Part shown: positions 9,264-17,279 of the stretch, one piece after another
Layout: each line of letters starts with the position of its first letter
Numbering within the stretch: the stretch's first letter is position 1
DNA from: DATATB01 sp036268995
Lineage (GTDB): Bacteria; Planctomycetota; Planctomycetia; Pirellulales; PNKZ01
Assembly: GCA_036268995.1 (NCBI GenBank)
Contig: DATATB010000076.1
Location: 1 to 28,627 of the forward strand
DNA: 28,627 nt
Reading direction: 5' to 3'
Program-made: the position numbers and the translations under genes
The notes under the pieces: model-generated
Seen by the model: only the letters and a program-made list of their open reading frames with translations
The model's database searches: none
What the model was told of the DNA's origin: nothing

Positions 9264-11549
9264 TTACCCGGCGGCGCGGACTAGCACGCGGTTGCCGCGG
9301 GCTCGGACGACGACGACCGCTTGTCCGCGCTCGATGACTTCGCCGTCGGCAATCACGTCGACGAGCTGATCGCCGAAGATCGCCTTGCCGCCAGGCAGCA
9401 GGGGCGTCGCCGCGATGCCAGTGGCTCCCAGCAGATGCTCGAACTCGGCCAGCGCCTCGCGTCGGGCAATGTCTGAAAGTTCCTCGCCCGAGGGCGGCGC
9501 CAGCAGCATGCGATTGAACATCGGCGCATGCGGCAAGTAGCGATTGATGAGCACGGCCGCCGCGATCGTGGCGGCGCCGGCGGCCACGATGACTTTGAGG
9601 CTGCGAATCAGTTGCTCGGCCTGGTATTCGTTGTGCGGCAACACAAACGTCTGGCTGGCCAACAGCAGCGAGCCGACGACCAGCAGGCCGCCCGTGATGC
9701 CAAAGATCGTAAAGCCGGGAAACACCATGAATTCCAGCAGCAGGCAAATAATGCCGGCCAGAAACAGCAGGATTTCGAGCCAGCCGGCCGTGCCGCCCAA
9801 GTAGGCGCTCCAGAAATACAGCATGAAGCACAGGGCGCCGACGATGCCGCCGACGCCGATGCCCGGCGCATGCAACTCGGCATACAGGGCCGCCAGGCCG
9901 ATGAACAGCAACAGCCAACTGACGCCTGGACTGTTGAGCACGTCGATCAAGGCAGTGGCCCAGCCCGGCTCGATGAGTTGTGGATCGTTTTCCAGTCCAT
10001 ACAGCGACTTGAAATCGGCGAAGTTGTCGACCACATCGGTCGCCACGCCCAACTCGTCGGCCTCGGAGCCGGAAAGCCGCAGTGGCTGGCCGGGCGTGGT
10101 GATCTGCTTTTCCTTGTGCCACTGGTCCGCGTCGGGCTGGGCCGCCAACTCGGCCTCGGTCCAGTAATTGATTGCGCCGTCCTTGATCCGCACGCAGCGA
10201 AAGACCGTCACGCCCGGGTCCACCATCGCGCGGGCCAGGGCGGGCGAGCGGAACTTGGCCCGCGCGATCTCCTCCAGCCCAGTGGCGGCGAAGCGCAGAT
10301 CGTCGCCTTCCAGCGGTGCCGCTCCCGGGCCGCCCAGCAGGGCCGTGGGGAGCATCACGATTTGATCGCAGGCGAAGGCGATAAAGGCCGCGTCGCCCCG
10401 GGCTTCGACGGGAATGTAAGCCACGGTGCGGCGTTTGTTCGAATCGAGGCCTGCCAGATAATTGGCGAGGTTGAGACTATCGGCCGGCGATCCGCCGGGA
10501 CTGTCGAGCCAGACGCAGATAAAGTTCACGTCGCGCTGGCGGATCTCATCCTGCAGCATGGTTTGAAGCTGACTGGTGAGCTGCGACGTGATGGGGCCTT
10601 TTACGTAGCAGCGCACGGCCCGCCAGTTGCCGGCTAGTGCCGGATCGTCGACGAGCGCTTCGCGCGGCAGCTTCCAAATGTCGGCCACGGCCTGGCGATT
10701 GGCGGCCAGATAGCTGACAAACCCCAGCTCGCGGCCCTGCCGGCCCGAGAACAAACCCGGCTTGCCAGCCGGCTTGACCACTTTCCAGGTACGGAACGAG
10801 CGCTTCTTGCGCAGCTCGGCCAGCTTGTCGGCCAGCACGAACTCGCGGCTGGCGTCGGTTTCGACCATCACCACTTCCACAGCCGGATCGAGCATCGCCA
10901 AGGCAATCGCCTCGGGAACGGTCTTGCGGCCGTTGGCGATCTGGCGATACGCGTCGCGAACCCAAGGCTCGATGACCGTCTCGTATTTGCCGGCCTCGCC
11001 GATATCGGCGTCTTCGCTCATGATGATTTCGTGACAGGCCATGGCCACAAGCACGTTGTGGCCGGTCACGGTTTCGGGCAGATAGGCGATCGTCGTCGCC
11101 CCGTTGAGCTCGTCGCTGGCGATGAAGCGGGCCAGATCGAGCGCCTGGCCAATCTCGGTCTTGCCCGAGTGGATTTCGAATACGAATACCGGCCGGCGGC
11201 CTTCGCTCTTGGCCTTTTCGATCGTCGCGCGCACCGAATCGCGCACGCGGCGGTCGAGCTTGTCGTTCAAAGGCGCTTGGATCGGGATAAAGCGGCCGAG
11301 CCGCTTCTCGGCTGCCGGCGCTTCGGCTGTCGGCTGGGCGTCGTCAGCCGGCACCTTGTCGGCTTCTTCCGGCGCCTTTTCCGCTGCATCGGCGGCTGGC
11401 TTTTGCTTTTCGGCCTCGGCGCCAAACGCGGCAGAACTGCCGGCCACGAGAACCCAGCCACACAACAGGGCCGCGACAAAGCGGATTAGTCCGTTGTCCG
11501 TGGCCCGTTGTCCGTGGTTCTTGGTCCGAAGCCCGTCGTCCATTGGCAT
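9264..11549 (-). CDS. Long NfeD-family protein with two degenerate ClpP-like modules
   Basis: About 761 residues from this ATG: signal peptide (hydrophobic core about 24-43), an Ala/Glu/Lys/Pro-rich linker, two ClpP/crotonase-like modules in tandem (about 87-510), four or five membrane helices (about 530-670) and a C-terminal NfeD OB-fold (about 706-761). The second module keeps DSPGG (349-353). In both modules the position of the nucleophilic serine (SAG in active NfeD proteases) appears to be glycine, G163 in GHNVLVAMACHE and G385 in GDAAFIAFACDQ. Proteolysis is therefore doubtful. The start is uncertain: ATGs at 11612, 11549 and 11543 are in frame without a ribosome binding site, and the codons between lie in heptamer repeats. 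It heads the NfeD/FloA gene row. Confidence 0.88.
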   Translation of the reverse strand: MPMDDGLRTKNHGQRATDNGLIRFVAALLCGWVLVAGSSAAFGAEAEKQKPAADAAEKAPEEADKVPADDAQPTAEAPAAEKRLGRFIPIQAPLNDKLDRRVRDSVRATIEKAKSEGRRPVFVFEIHSGKTEIGQALDLARFIASDELNGATTIAYLPETVTGHNVLVAMACHEIIMSEDADIGEAGKYETVIEPWVRDAYRQIANGRKTVPEAIALAMLDPAVEVVMVETDASREFVLADKLAELRKKRSFRTWKVVKPAGKPGLFSGRQGRELGFVSYLAANRQAVADIWKLPREALVDDPALAGNWRAVRCYVKGPITSQLTSQLQTMLQDEIRQRDVNFICVWLDSPGGSPADSLNLANYLAGLDSNKRRTVAYIPVEARGDAAFIAFACDQIVMLPTALLGGPGAAPLEGDDLRFAATGLEEIARAKFRSPALARAMVDPGVTVFRCVRIKDGAINYWTEAELAAQPDADQWHKEKQITTPGQPLRLSGSEADELGVATDVVDNFADFKSLYGLENDPQLIEPGWATALIDVLNSPGVSWLLLFIGLAALYAELHAPGIGVGGIVGALCFMLYFWSAYLGGTAGWLEILLFLAGIICLLLEFMVFPGFTIFGITGGLLVVGSLLLASQTFVLPHNEYQAEQLIRSLKVIVAAGAATIAAAVLINRYLPHAPMFNRMLLAPPSGEELSDIARREALAEFEHLLGATGIAATPLLPGGKAIFGDQLVDVIADGEVIERGQAVVVVRARGNRVLVRAAG

Positions 11550-11587
11550 ATCAATTGACAACGGACCACGGACAACTGACAACACTT
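11489..11587. repeat. Heptamer repeat locus A (GTCCGTT type), opposing arms
   Basis: Eight consecutive 7-base units run from 11489 to 11544: GTCCGTT, GTCCGTG, GCCCGTT, GTCCGTG, GTTCTTG, GTCCGAA, GCCCGTC, GTCCATT. After an 8-base spacer the complement follows at 11553-11587: AATTGAC, AACGGAC, CACGGAC, AACTGAC, AACACTT. The arms can pair into a long imperfect hairpin. The locus covers the candidate start codons of the long NfeD gene, and its left arm is translated into the n-region of that signal peptide. Confidence 0.9.
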
Positions 11588-11674
11588 GAGCACAGCTACA
11601 CAAGGAGTCCATGGCCCGGAGAGTCCGTCCCGGAATGGCGATCTGGATCGCCGGTGTGGTCTTTCAGTGCGGTA

Positions 11675-11680
11675 ATTATA
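11675..11680 (-). promoter_or_regulatory. Probable -10 box for the long NfeD gene
   Basis: A perfect TATAAT on the minus strand, 63 to 126 bases ahead of the candidate start codons. There is no recognisable -35 at 16-18 bases. The gene on the other side (11820) is divergent, so this gap must hold promoters for both directions. Confidence 0.4.
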
Positions 11681-11819
11681 TCCGTGTGGGTAGCGGTGGG
11701 ATATCCCCTGAAAAAACGCCGCGGCTGGTGCGGACAATTGCCCGAAGCTCAGTTGGGCACTTGCTTTGTGTTTCGGTGCGACATAGCTTGAGCGTGCTTT
11801 TGATCGCCGCCTGACTCGC

Positions 11820-13040
11820 ATGCAGGGCAGCCTCGCGGCCGAGACCTCGGCAGCGGCGGGAAGATCGCGTCCCCCAGATTGGGAGCTTCGTTTGTCGGCC
11901 ATCGGATGCATTTTCGGCTTGCTGCTGATTCTGCTGATCCTCGTCGATGGGTTCGAGACGATGGTCTTGCCGCGGCGCGTGATGCGCAGCGTGCGGCTGG
12001 CCCGGTATTACTATCGTGCGACCTGGCGACCGTTTCGCTGGCTGGCGCTGCACCTGCCGCCGGGAAAACGCCGCGAAACGCTGTTGAGTATTTTTGGCCC
12101 GGCTTCGATCCTGGGCCTGTTCGTGGCTTGGGTGGTGGGGCTAACCATCGGTTTTGCCGTCATTCAATGGTCGATCGGCGGACCACTGAATATGAACCCA
12201 CCCGCAGCGAAGGCCGGATTCTCGACGTATCTCTACATGAGCGGGGTGACGCTCTTTACGCTCGGCTTTGGCGACATCACGCCCTCCGGTGCGGTCGGGC
12301 GCCTGCTGGCCGTGATCGAGGCCGGCACCGGCTTTGGCTTTCTGGCCGTGATCATCGGCTATCTGCCGGTGTTGTACACGTCGTTCTCGGCCCGCGAACT
12401 GCAAGTCGCCCTGCTCGATGCCCGGGCCGGCTCGCCACCGACGGCCGGCCAGTTGCTGTTGCGCGTGGCGCGCAGCAGCCATACGCCGGAGCTGGATCCG
12501 TTTTTGGCGCAATGGGAGGCCTGGTCGGCCCAGTTGCTGGAGACGAGCCTGTCGTTCCCGGTGGTCTGTTTCTATCGGTCGCAACACGACAACGAATCGT
12601 GGCTGGCGGGCCTGGCGGCGATCCTGGATACGTGCGCGGTGATTGCGACCGGCATCCAGGGGATCGATTCGTATCAAGCCAGGCTGACGTTTGCCATGTC
12701 GCGTCATGCGCTGGTGGATCTGGCGTTGGTGTTCAAAACCCCGCCGTGCGAGCTCTGCGACGACCGGCTGCCGACGGCCACGTACGCGCGATTGCGGGCC
12801 ATGCTGGCCGAGGCCGGCATGGTCTTGGCCGACGGGCCCGAGGCCGAACGGGCCTTGCGTGAATTGCGGTCGACGTACGAGCCGTTTTTGCAAGCGCTGG
12901 GCGATTTCTTCGTCTACAAGGTGCCGCCCTTCATGACCGAAGGCCGCACGGTCGATAACTGGCAGACCAGCGCTTGGACGCGGCGCGTGGCGCACCTGGA
13001 AGAATTGGGCGGCGCGCCGGCGGACGAGCACTTCGCTTGA
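11820..13040 (+). CDS. Potassium-channel-like membrane protein (Ion_trans_2 pore)
   Basis: A 406-residue protein with an N-terminal helix (about 26-45), then a pore module: helix about 94-116, selectivity filter TLGFGD (147-152) inside SGVTLFTLGFGDITPSG, and helix about 162-187. The filter fits the T-x-G-(Y/F)-G-D signature of K+ channels. The remaining 215 residues are soluble and probably cytosolic. They hold no RCK/TrkA-N nucleotide-binding motif that I can see, so the gating input is unknown. The start has no Shine-Dalgarno site; the in-frame ATG precedes the first helix at a sensible distance. The next gene follows after 24 bases on the same strand. Confidence 0.85.
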   Translation: MQGSLAAETSAAAGRSRPPDWELRLSAIGCIFGLLLILLILVDGFETMVLPRRVMRSVRLARYYYRATWRPFRWLALHLPPGKRRETLLSIFGPASILGLFVAWVVGLTIGFAVIQWSIGGPLNMNPPAAKAGFSTYLYMSGVTLFTLGFGDITPSGAVGRLLAVIEAGTGFGFLAVIIGYLPVLYTSFSARELQVALLDARAGSPPTAGQLLLRVARSSHTPELDPFLAQWEAWSAQLLETSLSFPVVCFYRSQHDNESWLAGLAAILDTCAVIATGIQGIDSYQARLTFAMSRHALVDLALVFKTPPCELCDDRLPTATYARLRAMLAEAGMVLADGPEAERALRELRSTYEPFLQALGDFFVYKVPPFMTEGRTVDNWQTSAWTRRVAHLEELGGAPADEHFA

Positions 13041-13050
13041 CGCCATCGGT

Positions 13051-13056
13051 TAGAAT
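13051..13056 (+). promoter_or_regulatory. Possible -10 box of a leaderless transcript
   Basis: TAGAAT ends 8 bases before the ATG at 13065, in the 24-base gap after the channel gene. Initiation at the usual distance would place the RNA start within 2 bases of the ATG. There is no Shine-Dalgarno site, which fits leaderless translation. The -35 is not evident. Confidence 0.3.
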
Positions 13057-13064
13057 GCACGGTC

Positions 13065-15698
13065 ATGAGGCTCACCTTCGTCCTTGCGATTTCGTTGCTG
13101 CTGGCTCCCAGCGTCGTGGTGGCCGAAACAACACCGACGCCTCCGGCCATTGCGCAAGCCATCAAAGACTTAGGCGCCAACCGGCTTGAGACACGCGTCG
13201 CGGCGCGCGAGTTTCTGTGGAAGCTTGGAAAGGTGGCCTACCCGGCGCTCGAAGCTGCCGCCAAGAGCAACGATCTGGAAGTCTCAGCGACCGCGCGGCA
13301 TTTGCTCGATCGCATCGAGCTGGGCCTTTCGGCCGAGATGCCGGCCGAGTTGATCCAGGCAGCCGAGACTTTTCGGTTTGGCAGCGAAGAGGACAAGCTT
13401 CGTGTCCTGCCTGTGCTCGCGCGCTACCAGGCGACGATCGTCTTGTGGCGGCTGGCGTCGCGCGAAACGCCCGGCCGGCTGCGAACGCAAACTTTCGAGG
13501 CGGCTTGGAAGGCCCGCTATCCACTGGCGCGTATCTGGCTGGCCACCGGCGACTTCGCCAAGCTCGAAGATTTTGTCAAGGAATTATCCACCGTCACGGG
13601 CGACAACCGCGATTATGCCTGCTATCTCACCTTGCGTGGTCAGGCTGACGAGCGGATCAAGGCCTTGCAAGCCGCGCCGAAGCGGTCGAACGAGATGAAA
13701 TTGCTCGCGCTATTGCTCCGGCTTAAGGGTGATTTGCCGGCCGCCGTGAAAGCAGCCACACAATCCGGCGACGAAGACCTGGAACGCGACTTACTGGTCG
13801 AGCTGGGTGATTGGCAGGGGGTGCGGGCCTTGTCGGTGCCCACCAGCATTCGTGATAAGAGCGTCTGGTTGGCATCGGTGTATCGACTTGCCGGCGACAA
13901 GGACGGACTGGAAGAACAAATTAAGTCGCTCAAGATCGAAGCCGAGACGCGGCAATTGGCGAGCGCCTTTCAGAGCCTGGAAATCAACGACCACACGGCC
14001 GACGCCATCCATCTGCGAGGGAGCCGCAACGTTGTGCAAAAGATGTCCGACCTGGCCTTGCAAGGGCGGATGCTCGAAGCGCTCGCATGCGTCGGCATCG
14101 ACAAGTCGCAAGGCAGCTATCTGGATTGGTTGCACGGCTATTATCCCCAACTGGAATTGGGCAAGGTGGACGGCCAGGCGTGGGCCAAAAACCCGGAAGG
14201 ATCGACGGACCAGGTCTACTACGAAGCGGCGCTCGAAACCGCGGTGATTCTGGTGAGAGTTGGCCGGCATGAGGCGGCGATCGAATTGGTCGACAAGCTG
14301 GCCGAGGCGACCAAGCCCCACGACCAGCGAAACCAGCTTGAGCTCTTCAAGACGTATCGCAAGCTTCGATGTCCCCCGCAGGCGTTCGTGCATGGTTTGC
14401 GAGTGCTGGAGCTCGTTAAATCCGATTCGGGCTTCGACCAGTTGTACGGGCGCGGCGCGAACTCGCAAGCGGTCCGCTTTTGGTGGGACCTGCTGAGCCG
14501 CGACTCGCAAGAAAAGCCGTCGCCCCAGCGGCTCAGCCTCGCCGACGAGTTGGCTTATGCCAGCCTCCGGCTGCCGCCGGCAAACAAACCCTCGCTGAAG
14601 TTTTTACGCCGGGCCGAACTCTTAGTCGGCAAGCAGAAGCCGCTGGAGCGAATCGACGAGCAGCTTCAGCTCGCCCAGACTTGCGATCGATACGGGTACA
14701 AGCAGTTGGCCATCGATGTTCTGAGCCGAGCCGCGACTGAATCACGCTCGGCAAACGTCAACATGCAACTGGGCACGATGTTGTTTGGGCAAAAGCAATG
14801 GGCGTCGGCCGCGGAGCGATTCGCCCTGGCGTTCCAGCAGGATCCGTCGCAAATCCGCGCTCGCTACATGCGGGGTTGCTCGCTGCTGCGCGCCGGCCAG
14901 CAAAGAGCGGGAGAATACGAACTCGAGCTAGCCCAACTCTCGCTGCTGGCCGACGTGGCCAAGCGGAACGAGATCGCACAACTGCTCTACTCTTTGGAAC
15001 TCTATCGCGAGGCGGCCGACGAATGGGAGCGGATTATGCGGTTTTCCGGCTGCACCACGACGGATGCTTTCAACGCCAATCAAGGATTGGGGCACACCGC
15101 AAGTTTTTTCAACGACGCCGCTGCGGCCGCACGCTATTGGGAACGCTGCACTTTGAACGCCGCCGATTTTTCGTTTGCCGACCCTGCCGCCATGATCCGG
15201 CTCGGTCATGTGATCCATCGTACGCAAGCGCGAGCGCTCATCGAGGCGGGCGAAATGGATCGTGCACTGGCCGAAGCGGCGCTAGGCTTCGAATCGATGC
15301 CAGGTGACGTCGACTTGCCCACTACGCTGGTGCCGTTGCTCGAAGCGGCCGGCCGCATTGACGCGGCCGAGCAAGTGTTCGAACGTACGTACCAGTTCTA
15401 TCAGGGCATCCTGCGACGATTTCCCGATAGCAGTTATCATCTCAACTCGGCGGCGTGGCTGGCGGCTGTCTGTCATCGCCGCCTTGACGAAGCTTTGAAA
15501 ATGTCCCAGCAGGCCGTGGCGCTGGAGCCGGAGTATTGGGCATATCTCGACACGCTGGCCGAAGTGTTCTTCCAGCTTGGCGACCGCGACCAGGCCCTCC
15601 AGTGGGCTGCCAAGATCAGCACGCTCGAGCCGGGCAACAAGCAGGTGGAAAAGCGCCTCGAGCATTTCCGCCACGACCCGCTGCCGCGCCGCAACTGA
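13065..15698 (+). CDS. Secreted HEAT/TPR-repeat protein
   Basis: An 877-residue protein with a clear signal peptide (about 1-20, cleavage near VVVAET). The N-terminal part (about 25-90) resembles HEAT/armadillo repeats (ETRVAAREFLWKLGKVAYPALEAAA). The rest is almost entirely helical-pair repeats of TPR type, clearest near the C-terminus: MSQQAVALEPEYWAYLDTLA and QLGDRDQALQWAAKISTLEP. No catalytic motif is visible, so it is probably a periplasmic scaffold or binding protein. It follows the channel gene by 24 bases and may share its transcript or use its own near-leaderless promoter. Its stop codon TGA lies inside the first unit of heptamer repeat locus D. No specific family recognised. Confidence 0.9.
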   Translation: MRLTFVLAISLLLAPSVVVAETTPTPPAIAQAIKDLGANRLETRVAAREFLWKLGKVAYPALEAAAKSNDLEVSATARHLLDRIELGLSAEMPAELIQAAETFRFGSEEDKLRVLPVLARYQATIVLWRLASRETPGRLRTQTFEAAWKARYPLARIWLATGDFAKLEDFVKELSTVTGDNRDYACYLTLRGQADERIKALQAAPKRSNEMKLLALLLRLKGDLPAAVKAATQSGDEDLERDLLVELGDWQGVRALSVPTSIRDKSVWLASVYRLAGDKDGLEEQIKSLKIEAETRQLASAFQSLEINDHTADAIHLRGSRNVVQKMSDLALQGRMLEALACVGIDKSQGSYLDWLHGYYPQLELGKVDGQAWAKNPEGSTDQVYYEAALETAVILVRVGRHEAAIELVDKLAEATKPHDQRNQLELFKTYRKLRCPPQAFVHGLRVLELVKSDSGFDQLYGRGANSQAVRFWWDLLSRDSQEKPSPQRLSLADELAYASLRLPPANKPSLKFLRRAELLVGKQKPLERIDEQLQLAQTCDRYGYKQLAIDVLSRAATESRSANVNMQLGTMLFGQKQWASAAERFALAFQQDPSQIRARYMRGCSLLRAGQQRAGEYELELAQLSLLADVAKRNEIAQLLYSLELYREAADEWERIMRFSGCTTTDAFNANQGLGHTASFFNDAAAAARYWERCTLNAADFSFADPAAMIRLGHVIHRTQARALIEAGEMDRALAEAALGFESMPGDVDLPTTLVPLLEAAGRIDAAEQVFERTYQFYQGILRRFPDSSYHLNSAAWLAAVCHRRLDEALKMSQQAVALEPEYWAYLDTLAEVFFQLGDRDQALQWAAKISTLEPGNKQVEKRLEHFRHDPLPRRN

Positions 15699-15713
15699 CC
15701 ACTGACAACGGCG
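15693..15713. repeat. Heptamer repeat locus D (GTCCGTT type, single arm)
   Basis: Three units AACTGAC, CACTGAC and AACGGCG. They are the complement-strand form of the GTCAGTT/GTCCGTT units at loci A and E. The first unit contains the last codon (AAC) and the stop TGA of the TPR gene. No opposing arm is present. Confidence 0.65.
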
Positions 15714-15720
15714 GGCGCAT

Positions 15721-15764
15721 AAAAGAGCCCCCATCCGCTGCCGCTGGGCGTCGGACGGGGGCTC
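15721..15764 (-). terminator. Strong intrinsic terminator between convergent genes
   Basis: Arms of 13 bases, 15725-15737 (GAGCCCCCATCCG) and 15752-15764 (CGGACGGGGGCTC), pair with a single mismatch around a 14-base loop. On the minus strand the stem is followed by TTTTAT, so it ends the gene stopping at 15812. On the plus strand it lies 27 bases after the TPR stop, with a weaker CTTTTA further on. It may therefore work in both directions. Confidence 0.8.
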
Positions 15765-15811
15765 GGCGCTGGTCTTTTAGGCGCTGGCGGGCGGATTCCG
15801 CCCGGCCAACA

Positions 15812-16789
15812 TTACTCGTGTGTACCAAAGACCCCTGTGGCGTACCAGATCCCATTTGCCCCACGCCGCATGTCGTACCCGAAGACCGGGTGATGGGCAC
15901 TTACCGCACTCCAATGGCCCGACGATTGCCGCCAGCAGTCGACGCAATCCACCGCGGCGTCCACCAGCCGCTCGTTCGGCCAGCTTTCGGCGCACACTTC
16001 CCGGCCCTGCAAGCCGGCGGGAAGCACCATCGACAGCCGTTGGAAGCGGACATCCCAGTGGTGGTGCCCCTGCACCTGGATGGCGGCCTGGTAGTTGGAA
16101 TGCGTTTTGGCCTCTTCGGCCAGGACCGGTAGCAATTCGCCCACGGTGCTAGCAGGCCGCTCCGGATGGATGCGGACGGCAAACACCAGGGTCCGCTGCG
16201 TCAGCGTGCCGGGCGGCAGGCCGAACACTACCCCCAGATGGTCCGACTGGTAGCGATAGTATTTGCCCTGTGACAGCGGCAGTGTGCTGACTACGTGCCC
16301 GTAATACTCCTGATCGTGATGGGTCAGGTCGATCATGGCAACGCCTGGTCCGTTTTGCAGCTCTTCGAAGGCCGGATGGCTGAGCAGCGTGCTCGGCTGA
16401 CTGCCGGTCTTGCTGGCCGCGTCCAAAGGCAGGAACACGATCACGGACTTCGACATCGGTTCGTAGAGCCGGCGATCGCGGAGCGAGTTTTCGAATTCGT
16501 CGCGCAGCGGATCCGCGCCGTTCGAGCGGAAATACACCAGCAGCATTTTTTGCTCGCGCCGGGCCTGGGCCATGGCCTGGGCGTAGTCGGTCTGCCAGAC
16601 GATGCGTTTGCTCAGCTGGGCCGCCGCCTCCTTCTTGGCCTTGCGGGCAGCGTTCCACTGCCCCAGCTTGCTGCCCCATTTGAAGTTAAACAGTCGAAAT
16701 TCGGCGGCCGTGGTCGACGGCGGCCCGATGGTTGCGCCCAGCACGAGCGCCGCAATAGTCCACACCGCAACTTTTTTCCACCCAGTCAT
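15812..16789 (-). CDS. Secreted thioredoxin-fold plus CAP/SCP-like fusion protein
   Basis: A 325-residue protein with a signal peptide (about 1-29, TIAALVLGATIG core). Residues about 62-125 look like a thioredoxin fold of the type used for YyaL/thioredoxin_7 proteins (QAMAQARREQKMLLVYFRSN), but the redox CxxC is absent (NGAD at 90-93). Residues about 227-323 resemble the CAP/SCP domain: a His-rich segment (GHHHW 241-245), CAESW with E268, and SSGHW at 289-293 with H292, ending in GIWYATGVFG as in CAP domains. CAP domains act outside the cytoplasm, sometimes as peptidases or lipid binders. The ATG at 16789 was chosen over an upstream TTG because AGGGAG lies 10 bases before it. The domain calls are by eye; the fusion itself is clear. 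Confidence 0.75.
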   Translation of the reverse strand: MTGWKKVAVWTIAALVLGATIGPPSTTAAEFRLFNFKWGSKLGQWNAARKAKKEAAAQLSKRIVWQTDYAQAMAQARREQKMLLVYFRSNGADPLRDEFENSLRDRRLYEPMSKSVIVFLPLDAASKTGSQPSTLLSHPAFEELQNGPGVAMIDLTHHDQEYYGHVVSTLPLSQGKYYRYQSDHLGVVFGLPPGTLTQRTLVFAVRIHPERPASTVGELLPVLAEEAKTHSNYQAAIQVQGHHHWDVRFQRLSMVLPAGLQGREVCAESWPNERLVDAAVDCVDCWRQSSGHWSAVSAHHPVFGYDMRRGANGIWYATGVFGTHE

Positions 16790-17279
16790 AGAGGTGATAC
16801 TCCCTGTCAACAAACCGGCTTGGTTTTTGACCTGCGGCGCAACATGGCCGCAGGCCGTCGTATAGAGACGTTTCCGGCGAACGCGAAAAATGCCTCACCC
16901 GAGAAACAGGTAAGGCCGGCACGCGAGCGTCAAGGCGAGATCAATCGCCCAGTGCATACGAGCTGTGAACCTGCGGCACACGGCCGGCGCCCCCGCGAAA
17001 TGACGTGCCCCGACGATCGCGGCGGGCGCTGTGGGCATCTGGCAAACGTGGTCTTCAGGTTCATACAGCTTCGAGGCCTACGTCCTTGGAAGTGTCCGGT
17101 TGCTGGATGACTCTTCCGTTCCAGCAATCCTTAACGATTGGAGACTACGGGTTTATCAGGTAGGCTAGCGAGATTCAACCGGCTGGGATTAGGCCCTTAG
17201 CCGAACGGACGTGACGGGCCCCCGGCGCGGCGCGTGGGTTTTTTAGTTGATAAGGCTAAGCCAACACAAGAGTTACAAC
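16790..17279. other. Intergenic region between divergent genes, with one hairpin
   Basis: I find no convincing gene in these 490 bases. At 17098-17107 and 17120-17129 lies a 10-base-pair inverted repeat (TTGCTGGA against TCCAGCAA plus two outer pairs, one of them wobble) with a 12-base loop. It is not followed by T, so it is not a normal terminator; it may belong to the leader of the secreted gene at 17280 or to a small RNA. A six-T run at 17239-17244 follows a GC-rich stretch without a good stem. The region must hold promoters for both flanking genes, which I could not place. Confidence 0.45.

Noticed and set aside
11489..11587. Regular repeats that might be a CRISPR array
   Set aside because: Units are only 7 bases and directly adjacent without spacers, and no cas gene is present. 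It is a short tandem repeat.
11611..11814. A plus-strand frame of 67 codons preceded by AAGGAG
   Set aside because: The AAGGAG is only 3 bases from the ATG, the translation looks random, and it lies in the promoter gap between divergent genes.
16930..17127. A 65-codon minus-strand frame in the gap before the secreted protein
   Set aside because: Arg/Cys/Pro-rich translation, no ribosome binding site, and it crosses the hairpin at 17098-17129.
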